The notes beneath the pieces were generated by a model that made no database searches, was not told where the DNA came from, and saw only the letters and a program-made list of their open reading frames with translations. A stretch of 64,000 nucleotides of DNA from Larus michahellis (taxonomy: Eukaryota; Chordata; Aves; Charadriiformes; Laridae). Location: NCBI RefSeq assembly GCF_964199755.1, contig NC_133901.1, forward strand, positions 49,077,324 through 49,141,323. The letters are read 5' to 3'. A program made the position numbers and the translations under genes. Position 1 is the first letter of the stretch. Each line of letters opens with the position of its first letter. This document shows, piece after piece, positions 37,470 to 49,300 of the stretch.

Positions 37470-38153
37470 AGCTGACAGTTGCGGGTACTGATGGATGAAA
37501 AGCTGGACATGAGCCGACAACGTGCGCTCACAGCCCAGAAAGCCAACCATATCCTGGGCTGTATCAAAAGCAGCGTGGCCAGCAGGTCGAGGGAGGTGAT
37601 TCTCCCCCTCTACTCCGCTCTGGTGAGACCCCACCTGGAGTACTGCGTCCAGCTCTGGGGCCCCTAACACAGCAAAAACACAGGCCTGTTGGAGTGGGTC
37701 CAGAGGAGGCCCGCGAAGCTGATCTGAGGGCTGGAGCACCTCTCCTATGAGGACAGGCTGAGAGAGTTGGGGTTGTTCAGCCTGGAGATGAGAAGGCTGC
37801 AGGGAGACCGTATAGCAGCCTTCCACTACCTAAAGGGGGCCTACAGGAGAGATGGGGACAAACTATTAAGCAGGGCCTGTTGCAATAGGACATGGGGTAA
37901 TGGCTTTAAACTAAAAGAGGGAAGATTTAGGCTACACAGAAGGAAGAAATTTTTTACAATGAGGGTGGTGAGACACTGGAACAGGTTGCTCAGAGAGGTG
38001 GTAGGTGCCTCATCCTTGGAAACATTCAAGGTCAGGTTGGATGGGGCTTTGAGCAACCTTATCTTGTGGAAGATGTCCCTGCTCACGGCAGGGGGGTTGG
38101 ACTAGATGACTTTTAAAGGTCCCTTCCAACCCAAATTATTCTGTGATTCTATG
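37470..38153 (+). mobile_element. CR1 LINE, 3' part of ORF2 and 3' end
   Basis: Plus-strand CR1 fragment of about 0.68 kb. Translation gives [20 protein letters not shown], then [27 protein letters not shown] and, after stops, LREVVGASSLETFKVRLDGA. These are the conserved C-terminal reverse-transcriptase region of CR1 ORF2. It is broken by stops after WGP and at LI*GLEH. It ends with GGTCCCTTCCAACCC and the CR1 terminus ATTCTGTGATTCTATGA. It is 5' truncated and not capable of movement. It lies 2.3 kb upstream of the DUSP13-like gene. Confidence 0.96.
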
Positions 38154-39004
38154 ACAGGCTACAACATAAGTTTAAAGCACTGGGGGCTAGGACAACTGAA
38201 AGTTTAGTATCCATCTGCTTACCTCCACAACTTCAGCTTTTAAACATCTGCAGCAACTGAGAGTCATCCACACTCCTTGAAAATGAGCCTGTGGTCTTAT
38301 GAATCTCCTGATGTAGAACCCGTATTATCTTTTTCTTGATTTCCTTTTACTGCTTCAGCTTAATGTTCTGTAACAGTGAAAGTACGAACAGGTCATCATG
38401 ACGATGCTGGCAGTAGCTCTTGAGCGTAGTGCGTGGCTTTCTCCAGGCAGTAAAACTTGTAGGGCAAGGCACAATATCTTTTTTTCTGTGCTATTCTTCA
38501 TGCTAATCTGTGCTGGGATTGCACAACATACTCCTTTACCAAAGCTCTTGGTGTTACATGCCCTGAAAAATTCGTAGGGTTTTTATCCATATATTCCTCC
38601 CTACTTCCCTGCAGTTCTTTTCCTTCATCATTAAAAGTAAAACCAGTCAGCTTTTTTCCCCATCTCTTCCATCATTTTTATTGTGCTTTTCATATTTTGC
38701 TTATTAAGTAGTTACCCTAGGGAAACTTCCTTTTTATTAGAACGTACAAAAAGATATAACTGCTCTTAACGTTTGTGGGGAGGGGGAGGGAGAAGGGGGC
38801 AGGGGAAACAAATTTAGGCTGAGGTCACAGAAATATATGTGGTGTTTTCAGTAATTTGCCTTGCATCATATCTACTTCTTTTTCCATTAGCAACAAGATA
38901 TCCTTCCTTGCTTTCTGCTTATGCCCCAAATCAGCCTACACTGTTGAAAAAAAAGTGTACCTGGAAGTTTGGACACAATTGTTGTTTTTGCTTTAGAAGC
39001 AACA

Positions 39005-39080
39005 TCCTGCTGCTGATGTGGGGCAGGGGGCAGACTAGATGACTTCCAAAAGTCCCATCTGCACTTGTTGTCTAGAATTG
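39005..39080 (+). mobile_element. Possible short CR1 3' remnant
   Basis: GGGGGCAGACTAGATGACTT followed by CCAAAAGTCCCATCTG resembles the CR1 3' block (GGTTGGACTAGATGACCT then a GTCCCTTCCAACC-like segment). It is diverged and lacks a clear terminal repeat, so this could be an old copy. Confidence 0.45.
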
Positions 39081-39762
39081 CTGAGAAAATAAACCCAAAC
39101 TCTAGATTTAGGCATTCAGGCGTTACAGCGAAAGCTGATGCTACATCAGAATAATCACAGGCCACCCCACTTTGTGAAGAGTTCTAGTGTGACTCCCACG
39201 TTGATTATGGCTTTAATACCAACAAGCAACCAAACAAAGCTCATCAATGTTCTCTGGGGGAGAGAACAGCAATTCAGGATAATGAGATCCTGGCAGGAGA
39301 AATGCTCCTAAAGTCTCAGAGAAGGGACTGCTTGAATATCTGTGAACTCTTGCTCTCTACCGAGCTCTGCTTCAGGCTGGACCGGCTGGCCTGAGCTTCC
39401 TGGGTCTAAACCAGCAAACAACATTGCAAAAGGGATGGCCGCGTTCCGCTGCGTGATCTGTGAGGCAGCACAACAGTCCTAGATGGGATTCTTAACAGGG
39501 CAACCAAGCCACACCTTTCAGCGCTATAATTTCCCCAAATTCCGATGCTCTTTTTTTCTCCCACGCCAGGTAAGTGCCCTGCCCCTCAGAGGAGAGAAAC
39601 AGCCTCCCTCTGGAGGCAAATAGCTATCACGTCGTTTATACAAAGTGGAACAGCTCCCAGAGGAGAGACTGACAGACAGACGCGAGTATACCAGTATAGC
39701 TGAGTGTTCAGGGGTATCCACCTGAGAGAGGGGAAAAAAACTGGTTCAAATTCTCTCCATTT

Positions 39763-39955
39763 CTATTTATATATGTACATATATATCTATATATATATGT
39801 ACATATATATGCATGTGAAAATTCCTTCATATGTATACATGTATGTATCTATATACATGTGTTTAAATACATCCCTATAAATGAAGGAAAATTGTACACA
39901 CATACACTTTATATATGTATACACATATATTATGTGAACATATGTCTTACATACA
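39763..39955. repeat. AT-rich TA/CATA microsatellite
   Basis: Alternating TATATATGTACATATATA blocks repeat across about 190 bases and degrade to TGTATACATG-type units. The sequence is rich in short palindromes and prone to cruciform formation and replication slippage. Confidence 0.9.
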
Positions 39956-40491
39956 CATCCTAAGATTTCCACCTTGGCCCTAGAAGCTTAATAAGTCAGT
40001 CCAATGATTCATTCTTTCAAAAACTTCCAGTTTTAATTAAACAGAACCAAGCGTGCACCAACACTTTGGTAACTCTCTAACATAACATACGGCAGCTTTC
40101 CTGTATACGCTCATCAGCGCTGCAGTAACAGAAATAATACCTGCACCTATGAGGTTCAGCCAGTGCTGCATTCGGGTGGCATGGGATGTTCTCCTCCAAC
40201 AGAGTTTCTTGACAAGAAATTAAATCATATCACCTTATGCTGCTGCTTTCTCAAGGGATGAATTACATGCCTGTAGAGTCCTACCACAGAGTCAGTCCTG
40301 TTCTCTGGATGCTTTTAGTAACACCTGCAGGCCCTGCTGCACACACCAGTTATAATAATGTAATGCTATTTGGAGGGTAATGAACAGGACTAATTTCTGG
40401 GGAATATGATTTCTGTATGAAAATTTTCTCTTAATTCATTTCAGAATAGCTGTCTCTGATATAGCCCGAGTGCGTGTGAGAGAGGAGCAAG

Positions 40492-40652
40492 ATGCCTCAC
40501 ACCAGAGACTCTTCATCTCCATCTAGCAGCGCGGGGAGCAGAGCTGCCTATGAAACACCAGCGCTATCAGACCTCCAGAGGCTCTTCTGGTTCAGAGGAG
40601 GGTCTGATAATCATGTGGACCAAGTCTGGCCAAATATTTACCTGGGAGATGC
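40492..40652 (+). CDS. DUSP13-like coding exon 1
   Basis: ATG CCT CAC starts a Ser-rich N-terminus (residues 1-16), then ALSDLQRLFW and HVDQVWPNIYLGD. It ends GAT GC with donor GTAAGA, phase 2. Its length, 161 nt, equals that of DUSP13A exon 1. The start is the first ATG of the open frame. Confidence 0.87.
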
Positions 40653-43383
40653 GTAAGAACACATGATTCTATCATTAAGCTGTTACTGGTCCTGAGGAGG
40701 AGGAGGAGGAAGGGGTGTATGGTACATACACTGGGGAGCAGCTTTTTGGGTCTGCAGGAATGTTTTTGCGATACAGGCTTCCAAAACTGATAACATAAGT
40801 AGTTTGTATGTAATGAACAACATGACATACAAAATGGTGACTTATTCATAGCATGCCTTGGTTGGGTTTTCTATATTCCATGAACTACAGCAGATTTAGC
40901 AGGGTAAGAATTATTTGTATTCTAGACAGAAGCCCTTAAAGAACCCATTCCAAATTGGTGTCAAGTCTGAGATGCGTTATCTGCCCTGGAAAACGTGCTC
41001 TAAGGCAGCTGGCAGGAGCACAGTAGCCCTCACACTCAAATAGGAGTAGCAGGATCAAGACCCAGATGGGGAAGGACACAAATGAATTACACAACAGGGA
41101 TTTTGCCAGTCTGAATCCAAACTTTCTTTCAAGGATGGTGAACTGAAAATATCAAACAGGAATTTTCACGCAAATACCTTATTCTTGTGACCATTTCTAT
41201 TTTTTGTCATTTCCTTCTATTTGGATTACCGCAGATTACATAGATTATCAGCTCATTTTTCCCAACTCCTTCTCCTCATGAATGCATTAGTTTTGTGGAG
41301 TAAATTCAGTCCCAGTTTATGGTGGGAAGGAGGTAGAACCTGGCTGGGGAGCATGATGCTGCTGCTTCATGTCCAAACCAGGAATGAGATGCTGCTGCAC
41401 CTGGGTGGGTTCTCGCCCTTGTGACCCATGCATGCTATGAATGAGAGAGTAGCTCTAGAACTTGCTAAACAACTACTTAAAGGAGAAAACTTGACAACTT
41501 TACACAGTAAGCCATGCTCCTGGGGATTAACTGCTGGTAGGCATTTGTCTAACTAACAGTATCCCATCAGCAAGTCTGTGCTCTTGCTGCTCTCCACAAC
41601 ACGGTATCACATTTTTCGTGTGCAAAGCACTATGGGCTTCTTGAAATTTGCTTCTCTGCAAGTGAGCTGCAGTTCCTGCATCCTTCCCTAGCGGGAGCAG
41701 GCACTAACTTTAAACCATGCTATTTTAGCAGAACGTTAGGAGTCTTGCCAATGAGCCCTTCATGTCTTTCAACAGGTGGGCTGCTAGGAGCAAAACTACT
41801 CTTCAAAGCCTCAACATTACTCATATCCTTAATGCAGCAGATGGGCCATATAGCATCAACACAGGAGCCAAATATTACAAAGATCTGCAAATAGAGTACT
41901 ACGGAGTAGAAGCATTTGATGATCCTTCCTTTGATTTAAGTATCTTCTTCTACGATGCTGCCAATTTCATAGGCAAAGCCTTAAACACTTCAGGAGGTAA
42001 GAGGGAGGCAAAGAGGAGCTTTGGGAGGAAGTTTCAATGCGAGCCAAACGGCTTCTCCTTGCAGTAAGAGGCAGCCAGCAAAGCTCAGATCCAGCATACG
42101 GTTCGAGAAGGCACATGCAGAACTGCCGTGCGGAGGACCGGAGAAGGGCGCCTATGCCATGTGCTGCAGGGAAGGTGTCCGTGGCCAGGTCCCCGGGAGC
42201 TGGGGAGGGCTGGCCGCCCCAAACCCAGCGTGATGGGAGGAAGGGCCGACACCAGGAGCAGAGTGAGAGGGAAGGGCAGAGGTTACGGCACAACGGGTGC
42301 TCCCCCACGGGCCCATCCTGCAGGAATTGGCAGGGTCCATGTGCCTCCACATGCACCTCACACCCTGGCACGGGCTTCTGCCCAGCGACCCAGCCCCGGG
42401 CACCAAACCCTTGGTCCCACTCCCCAATGCACTCAGCTGGGAGCAGCGGCTCTGCCGCGCTGGCTTAACCGCTTCACATGCTTAAGTGCTTCGCAGAATT
42501 GGAGCTTTATTCAGACTGTCTATTAAGCTAGGGAAGCAGCAGAAGTTAATGAACTAAGTCAAAAACTACGAGCCTGACCCACAGCCTGCTGAATTTTTGT
42601 CAGCAGAGTTTGGATTATGGCCTAGTTATCATAATTTCCATTTGTTCCAGAGTTTGCTCCGACTCTGACTGGCTGCGAGATCTGCTGCTTTCACTAGAGT
42701 GCTTTATTAAATCCCCAGTTATAGCTCACACTGGGCTGCTGAGATACAGTAAATTATGAGTCCATTTTTACAGGCAGACTATCCTACAGAGTTTATGGGA
42801 CTTGTCAGTGATCACAGTCAGGGCTGGGCCAAAATTTTCTGCCAAAACTGTTGGGTTTTTTTTTTTCCACCGAAAACTATACTAACAAGTTTAGTCACAG
42901 AAAGCTTCTCCTTCCGTAGAAAATTTCAACTATTTTAATCCAAGGCCTAAGTTAGACGCATGAGGCCAGTATGAAATACCACCTTGCCTGAGATGTATGG
43001 CACAATTTTACGCTAAACCTCCATGAAAACATGAGTATCCGCTAATCATCACTGTTATTTTCCTAACTTGTTTCTAGTAGGTTTTGTCCTCCCTGTGCCC
43101 CTCTCGCTTTCGAAATGCGAAAGCCCACTCACCTTGCTGTGCCTCTTCTTTCGCAGGGAAGGTGTTCGTTCATTGTGCCATGGGGGTAAGCCGCTCTGCG
43201 TCGTTAGTGCTTGCCTTTTTAATGATCCATGAAAACATGACGCTCGTGGATGCTCTGAAAACAGTGAGCGCTCACAGAGACATCTGCCCAAATTCAGGGT
43301 TCCTCAGCCAGCTCCGGGACTTGGACATTAAATTAAATGAAGAGAGGAAAGGAACCAGAGAATCTGCTACTAAAGAGCTGTAA
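40492..43383 (+). CDS. DUSP13-like atypical dual-specificity phosphatase, complete gene
   Basis: Three coding exons, 40492-40652, 41776-41996 and 43157-43383, join to 609 nt encoding 202 aa, with GT-AG introns in phases 2 and 1. It is expected to be a cytosolic cysteine phosphatase. Features are HVDQVWPNIYLGD (41-53; Gln replaces the usual Glu), general-acid Asp102 in EAFDDP, and P-loop HCAMGVSRS with Cys134 and Arg140. The C-terminal LNEERKGTRESATKEL is charged and longer than in its neighbours. Exon 3 (MIHENMTLVDALKTV, HRDICPNSGFL) resembles human DUSP13B. The 5' exon is Ser-rich and unlike either human isoform. The window has a separate, better DUSP13B match at 61.3 kb, so this is a third active member. 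All catalytic residues are intact. Its ortholog in mammals is uncertain and I give no symbol. Confidence 0.92.
41776..41996 (+). CDS. DUSP13-like coding exon 2
   Basis: Acceptor TTTCAACAG precedes G-TGG-GCT; donor G|GTAAGA follows. It encodes WAARSKTTLQSLNITHILNA, then IEYYGVEAFDDPSFDL and FIGKALNTSG. At 221 nt it equals DUSP13B exon 2. Confidence 0.93.
43157..43383 (+). CDS. DUSP13-like coding exon 3 with catalytic P-loop
   Basis: Acceptor TTTCGCAG precedes GG-AAG-GTG. It encodes [20 protein letters not shown], then the C-terminal helices and the charged tail ERKGTRESATKEL, ending in TAA. Confidence 0.95.
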
Positions 43384-43997
43384 GAGAGTATTGCTGAAAG
43401 AGAGAGGAAAAGATGTTATTTGAGCTTCCTGTATCTCTTTAAAATTAATTGCATTTGTAAACCAAGGACACAAGTTTATGATAAACCAGAATGCGTGTTA
43501 TTATTAAAAGTAGCTTTTTACCTGACCTTTCCTTTTTGCAAAGCCCTCCTAGATTATACTTACGATTGGTTGTATATTGTATCCCTCACTTTCCACCTTA
43601 AAACATTGCTCTCTGCTGGTAAAAAGAAAAGAAAAGAAAAAAAAAAGATATCAGGTTCCACTTCAGAAATAGCTGTGTTTCAGCAACTAGTGAAGCTCAT
43701 ATCACTTTATGAAGTGTGAGGCTATTTGAGGTGAAAGATGGCATATTATTTATGCTACAATAATGCTTAGAAGTTTTCTTATGAATCAGCTTCCCCAGCC
43801 CTTTGCTCCCCGTATCTGAAATGGTTTGTATTTTGAGATTTGAATCTGGCACTAGTTAGTTCTTGCTTTTACAATTGGTGGAGCCCCTGAGTTGAGGGTA
43901 AGAGGCTGTTCAAAAGCAGAGCAGATGGGAAACAATACAAGCCACTCTTTAAGCAATTATTCCAGGTCTATTTATAGCGTTTCCCCTTTAACTGTTC

Positions 43998-44261
43998 ATT
44001 AAATATAATTTTTGTAGTCCTTGAAACTACCTTTGTTTGAGAGCGCATTCGAGTACCGCTCATCTACCTTAGTAAAATCCATCCAGGCGATGCTGTGGAA
44101 AACGCTTCTGAAGAGGATGGTGGGTTCTCAGCTGAGGCTCCAAAGATCTGCATGGGCAGTGGGTGCGGGTGCAGGAAAGCATTTGACAACAAAGGATCCC
44201 AAATTTTCCTGACAGTTCAACATTCAACATAAAACTTCGGATTTTCTTTCTCAAAAATAAA
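43998..44261 (+). terminator. DUSP13-like polyadenylation signal candidates
   Basis: ATTAAA at 43998-44003 and canonical AATAAA at 44256-44261 are the likeliest signals. The second is followed within about 30 bases by T/G-rich sequence. The 3' UTR would run from 43384 to about 44,280 and includes a GAAAA-type A-rich repeat near 43,620-43,647. Confidence 0.45.
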
Positions 44262-44289
44262 GGTCATTAACATTGCAACATCATGTTCC

Positions 44290-45340
44290 GTGGCATTTGC
44301 TTTTGTGAGGGGACTCAAGTGAAAACTGAAGGGACACAGGAACGGCAAGGGAGGTGCTGACAGGCATCAGGCTTTCATCTTTGTGTCTCTGGGCCACCAT
44401 AAGAGCACTCAATAGCTACTGTCATCTGATGGATCAGTGCTGCCTGGAAACTATGTGAAGCACATCTGGCTCTCGGTTCCCAGCGGACAAACATTCGCAG
44501 CACAAAGCCAGCTCAAAGCCAGCTCGGGGATGGCAGTTGTTTGCATTCCTAGTACCAAACTCAGGAATGCAGAGGCATGAATGCTCCCCACCATGTGAGC
44601 TGGCTGCTCAAGAACAGCACAGCAACAAGGGAAAACATTCCTCGCCATTCCCAGTGCTGTCTACAAGGCAGATTTCTGCCTTCAGGACAGACAACTCAGC
44701 ACCTTTTATAATGCTCTTTGGCAATATCTACATCTGCTCTGTGGGCCAGGCTGCAGGAGCGAGAGCACAAAGCAGAGCACTTGGTACCGAGGAACCTGAC
44801 CCTCACACCGAGGGCATCTCAGGGGGGGTTGATTCTTACCAGCCCTGTGGATTGGACATCCCTGAGCAGCAGGAGAGCAGTGGTGGAGCGCTGCTTTGCT
44901 TTAGTTCCCTGCATAAGGAGACCTGCTCATGAGCTCCAGGGCTGCTCTGCAAGGTCAACAAAAACACAGCAAGTAGGAACGATCACCTTAAAAGCACACT
45001 TCAGACCTAAATCAAAATGTAATATGCACATCTCAGTTACCAATTAACTCTCACAAACTGATTTCAATGTACAGAACAAGTTGGAAAAAAAATCCCTATG
45101 GATCTGGTTGTAGAGATACTCCGAGCCATGTTTCCTTGTGCTTCCCACCCATAAGATGACCCTCCTCGCCTTCAGCAGCAGCAGGGCTGAGGCCTGCCAT
45201 TTTCAGCTGCAGAGTGAAGGGCACAGCTGAAAGTGCACTCACTGGGGGCACGAAAGCACCCGCAAATTAAACCCATTTCGAGCAACAAGAGCTTTTAAAA
45301 TATTGGTTGGTGCAACCGTAAAACCTGCATCTCACTCTGA
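44290..45340. other. Intergenic, no supported feature
   Basis: Between the DUSP13-like 3' end and the CpG island at 45.35 kb. Open frames are short and carry no known motif. Confidence 0.55.
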
Positions 45341-45344
45341 GGAT

Positions 45345-45800
45345 AAGTTACCGCGAACGCTGCAGAACAGCGCAAAGAACGGAAACTCCTCGCGCTGCGA
45401 TGGAAGGCGATGTTTTCCCCCCAAAACACCCGGCGTGTCCGCGCTCCCCCGCCCGGGTTGGCGGCGGGCGCTGCCCCCTCGCCCGCCAGCTGAGGCGCCG
45501 GGTGGCGCCGCCAGGGGGCGCTGTCGGCCCGGCGCGGGCGGCGGGAGCGGGGCGGGGGGACCGGCGGCACCGGGGGACCCGCGGGACCGCTGCCACTGCC
45601 CGGCCGCTCCCGGCCGCAGCCCCCCCACCGCCTCGGCCCTTTTGTTCCGAATTGGGGTCAAAGCCCGAGGGAAAAGGAGCAGCCGGTGCAAGGGGCGCTG
45701 TGTCTGGGAGCGCGCCCGTCCTGGCCGGGGGGGGCCTCGGGCACAGCCCACCCACACTCGCCCCGCCAGGATGGACCCCACCGGCACGCGTGGGTAAACT
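45345..45800. promoter_or_regulatory. CpG island carrying a CTCF-like site
   Basis: A dense CpG- and GC-rich island with overlapping long open frames on both strands that look like composition effects rather than genes. It lies 2 kb after the DUSP13-like gene and 15.5 kb before DUSP13B. It contains the CTCF-type motif at 45505-45523. It may act as an insulator, as a promoter for an unidentified noncoding transcript, or as a distal DUSP13B promoter. Confidence 0.65.
45505..45523 (+). promoter_or_regulatory. CTCF-like binding site
   Basis: CGCCGCCAGGGGGCGCTG contains the core CCAGGGGGCGCT, which agrees with the vertebrate CTCF consensus at every core base. Occupancy is not known from sequence. 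Confidence 0.7.
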
Positions 45801-46320
45801 GGACACACACACACACCCCGACATGCGTGCCAGGGTCACCCCATCCCCGCACTGATGCACATGGCTGGGGTAAAAGCCAGCCGCCCCACCGACGGCGCCT
45901 GCTGCTGCTGCAGGGGTCGCAGAACGGTAGGGGCTGGAGGGGACCTTCGGAGGTCATCTAGTCCAACACCCCCGCCAAAGCAGGGTCACCTGGGGCAGGT
46001 TGCACAGGAACGCATCCAGCCGGGTTTTGCATATCTGCAGAGAAGGAGACTCCACGGCCCCTCTGGGCAGCCTGTTCCAGGTTCCAGGATGAATCCCAAC
46101 TGCCCACCAACATGGGTGGGCTGGGGGCAAGCCCAGCCACCCCCCAGCTGTGCACATCTAAGGTAAACCACAACTGCCCCTCCAACAAGCACATGTGGTG
46201 AAACACAAGGTATCTGGAGTAAACGCAACCAGCCCAGCACCATGCGCATCTCTGGTGCAAATCCCAAAATCACCACCGGCACTGGCCAGCCCAGTGTCAA
46301 CCAGCACAGCCCCAGCAGGG
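45770..46320. repeat. Degenerate minisatellite-like sequence interrupted by CR1
   Basis: Loose repeats of a GCACATCTGGGGTAAA-like phrase followed by CCAACCAGCCCAGC-like sequence occur on both sides of the CR1 fragment (about 45855, 46145, 46208, 46243). Units vary in length and are diverged, so this is a by-eye call. Confidence 0.45.
45918..46083 (-). mobile_element. CR1 LINE 3' fragment
   Basis: The plus strand carries the reverse complement of the CR1 3' end: GGTAGGGGCTGGAGGGGACC, GGTCATCTAGTCCAACAC, GCAGGGTCACCTGGGGCAGG, and CTGGGCAGCCTGTTCCAGG. It is about 165 bases and 5' truncated. Confidence 0.93.
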
Positions 46321-46329
46321 CTGGCCGGG

Positions 46330-49300
46330 TCACATCTGATGACACCACCTGACAATCGGCCGCTTTCAAAGCTCAGCCTCCTGCTGCTGCTGTCGTCCAC
46401 TTGCCTTGCTCTGGCTGATGGTTGCAGGTCCAAAGAGGGTAAGGGATTATGGTTTATAATTAACACAATTAAAAATAGACTTTGAATAAGCTGAACACAG
46501 AGAGGCTAGAAATCTCTTGTGCAACTGGCATGTTAGGAGGAAACTAAGTGATATTATTCAAACAAAGGTAATCCAAGACACCACAGCGCGGGAGCTTCGA
46601 CTACCAGGCAAGTACTTTTAAGCTTGTTTACAAACCAACCCCCAGTGAACTCCATACACGCACTGAGCAGCATGAATTTAACCACAGCCAGCTCCGCAAG
46701 CAGCGAGACAACTGCAGAGCTAGGCCAGATTATCGTCTCTGTTCTTGTACTCAGAAACTCTAATATTTGCGAAATTCTAGTTTGCTTTCCAGCTGGATTC
46801 CCAGGCTGAGGATCTCTCACTGAAAAAAGATGCTTAAATTCAAGGGGTTTGGTTTTTTAAATGCCAGTCCGGCTTGTATTTAAATTTCTTACAGATCTAT
46901 CTTTAAGATAATAGCCATGAAACACTGTATCTGGGTTTTCTTCTCAGCTGATGTTCACAAGAGTCTTTCCTGGGAAAGGAGAAACTGGCCAGCCAGTTAC
47001 ACTGGAGAAAATGTGAAACAGACTATTAATAAAATGCTGTGCAGTTCAAAAACAAAACCTGGGGGGGGCGGGGGGAAGGAAAGATTAAGAAGTTTGAGGG
47101 AGGAAGTTGAGGGCATTTATTTTTTTTTGTCCCCCCCCCCCCTTTTTTGTAATACTAACTCTATATAGTTTGGGACTTCTATGGATTATTTATAACTAGG
47201 ATAGAATTTTCAGACAGAAATGGGATTTTTAATATCAACAGCCTTCCTCAGAACATTTTTATTGAGGAAATATGTTTGTATGACTGTGGAAGCCATTGGG
47301 ATGCTTGGAGTAAAAGAGTACAGAAAGAGAAGACTGGGTTAAATTAATTCCTGCTAAATGCTTACCAGCAGACTTGCTGTCTATATGGGGAGCTGGAGAC
47401 AGAGCTGTACCAGGGTAAAAAGGATACTGTGTCTATTTATAGCACTGCCTTCAACACCGTAGGAATTCAAAGGAAAACTCCAACTCAGCACACAGTCTTC
47501 TCATCATCTGCTTCTGTCAAGATTAAATCGGGGCTGAGATCATTCCCTTTCCCTGCAAATCCCTGCTAGGAAGGATCTGTTCCTGCAAGTAAGGGACTAC
47601 CATGGTACAACACACTCCAGAGCTCATATGGTCTGGTCCTCACCCAGCCAAATGTCACCTCGTTCCTCTTGGTAGTCAGAGGAAGGGGAGAGAAAGATCC
47701 TCGTAAGCCTCAGCACTTCAGCAGGAAAGACCAGAGGTATTTCACCACCTGCTCTCCACCCCTGCTCCCCCTTCTGTCCCCAGCCCTCCTTACACCAGAT
47801 GCTCTGGGGCACATGCAAACAAAAGGGTAGTGTAGCTCCAGCGTGATCACAGTGCCAGGCGGCAGGGACAAGAAGAGGAACAGGGTCCTGGCACACAGTC
47901 ATGGTCACTCCTGGTGTCACTTACTGAGATGAGTCCCTTACCCTACAGGGGCATGTGCCACCCTTGCCCCTGCAGGGAGATCCATCTCTGAGGAGGAGTG
48001 GGCTCCAGTCGGTGTGTGGGGCACCTATTATCAGTAGAAATTATCTCTGATCTTAAGAGGACAAATGAAAGCAGCCTTGGAAAAGGTATTAGCAAAAACC
48101 TGACCACGACTCTAAAAATAAGGCAGACTCCTGGAGTTCCTTAGCCCCACCCTTATTTTAGCATCATGGTGCCTCAGATCTTTCCTTCTCATCTTCCACT
48201 TTCCAGTTTCTCTTAGTAAGAGCTGCTCTTTCGTTCTTCACAAAGCACTACCTACTCTACTCTCTCGGAGTGCCTCTTCCGTAATTCCATTATCAAGCTG
48301 TCTGCTAGGTAGGGAGCAGAAGGTGCAGGACTTGGTGCTGCCTTTGAGGTACAGGTAATTATTATGTGCATCTGTTATTGCGGTTGCTGCCTCAACAGGT
48401 GGGAAAACATGCTGTTCGCTGATAGATTTGCAGCACTCTGCGCTCCTGCCTTGTCTTTTCTCTAAAGCCAGTCGTGTGGTGTTCCTAAAATAATAAACAC
48501 AGCCTCACTGCTGCCACAAAAACCCCTGGTAAATATATTTTTATGGGAATGAAATATTAAAGGATTTGAACAGTTATTCACTGAAAGCAAAATATGAGCA
48601 GTAAGGTTGGGTAAAGATTCAAAGGCTGGTTTGCTTCCTTTCCCTGGGGCACATCAAGGCTGTACTGTTTGCACTTTAGAGATGGATAGTGGGGAATTAC
48701 TTAACCCAAAATGATGGAAACAATTCAGACTATAATAATATAGCATGAGAGTTTCTCACATTACATCTATTCCCCATGCTGCTGGCTGTATTCTGCCTTC
48801 AGATTCACGTGCACAACTCTCATTGGATTCTGGAGAAACTGTATTTGAAGCCAAAATGCATTTCATTGTCTTTCTGAAGTCTCTCTATGGTTTAGTTGCT
48901 AAATCCTGAGCTCAAGGACTGGGGACAAAGCTTGTCTAAACATTTCCCAGTGTCTGTCTCTCTGAGATTCCCATCTGCTGTGTTTTATTTTGAATTTCAT
49001 CTTCCTACTTTCCTGAAAACACAAAGCAGAAACACACGTTTCCTCTGCCCTGGAGTGCAGGAATCACCAAATTTCCCAGCAGGTTCTCTCACAACATATG
49101 ATGGATCCAAGTTTGTCTAAAAATGCTACAAGCCCTTTGTGGAGTAGAAAGGGAGGAGACCAGAAATGTGGGCCAAGTTTCTGAGTGTTATGAACACCCC
49201 CCATCCTCCAAAGGGACACCATATCCTGTTTCCTCTCTCCCAAAAATTTCACCTGGCTTTGGGTTTCATTAGGAGAAACACACGTTGCTCAAGTCCAGGC

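Larger units (their letters stand above)
38160..40491. other. Upstream region of the DUSP13-like gene
   Basis: Noncoding sequence between a CR1 element and the DUSP13-like start exon, presumably containing that gene's promoter. It holds a possible CR1 remnant near 39.0 kb and an AT-rich microsatellite at 39.76-39.96 kb. No TATA box or start site could be assigned with confidence. Confidence 0.5.

Noticed and set aside
37479-38105. Frames that look like a spliced protein gene ([15 protein letters not shown] and LREVVGASSLETFK)
   Set aside because: These are the CR1 reverse-transcriptase C-terminal region within a 5'-truncated LINE carrying stops, not a host gene.
45295-45860. Overlapping open frames of up to 170 codons on both strands at the 45.5-kb island
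   Set aside because: Pro/Arg/Gly-rich translations in all frames are typical of GC-rich DNA. No domain or splice structure was seen.
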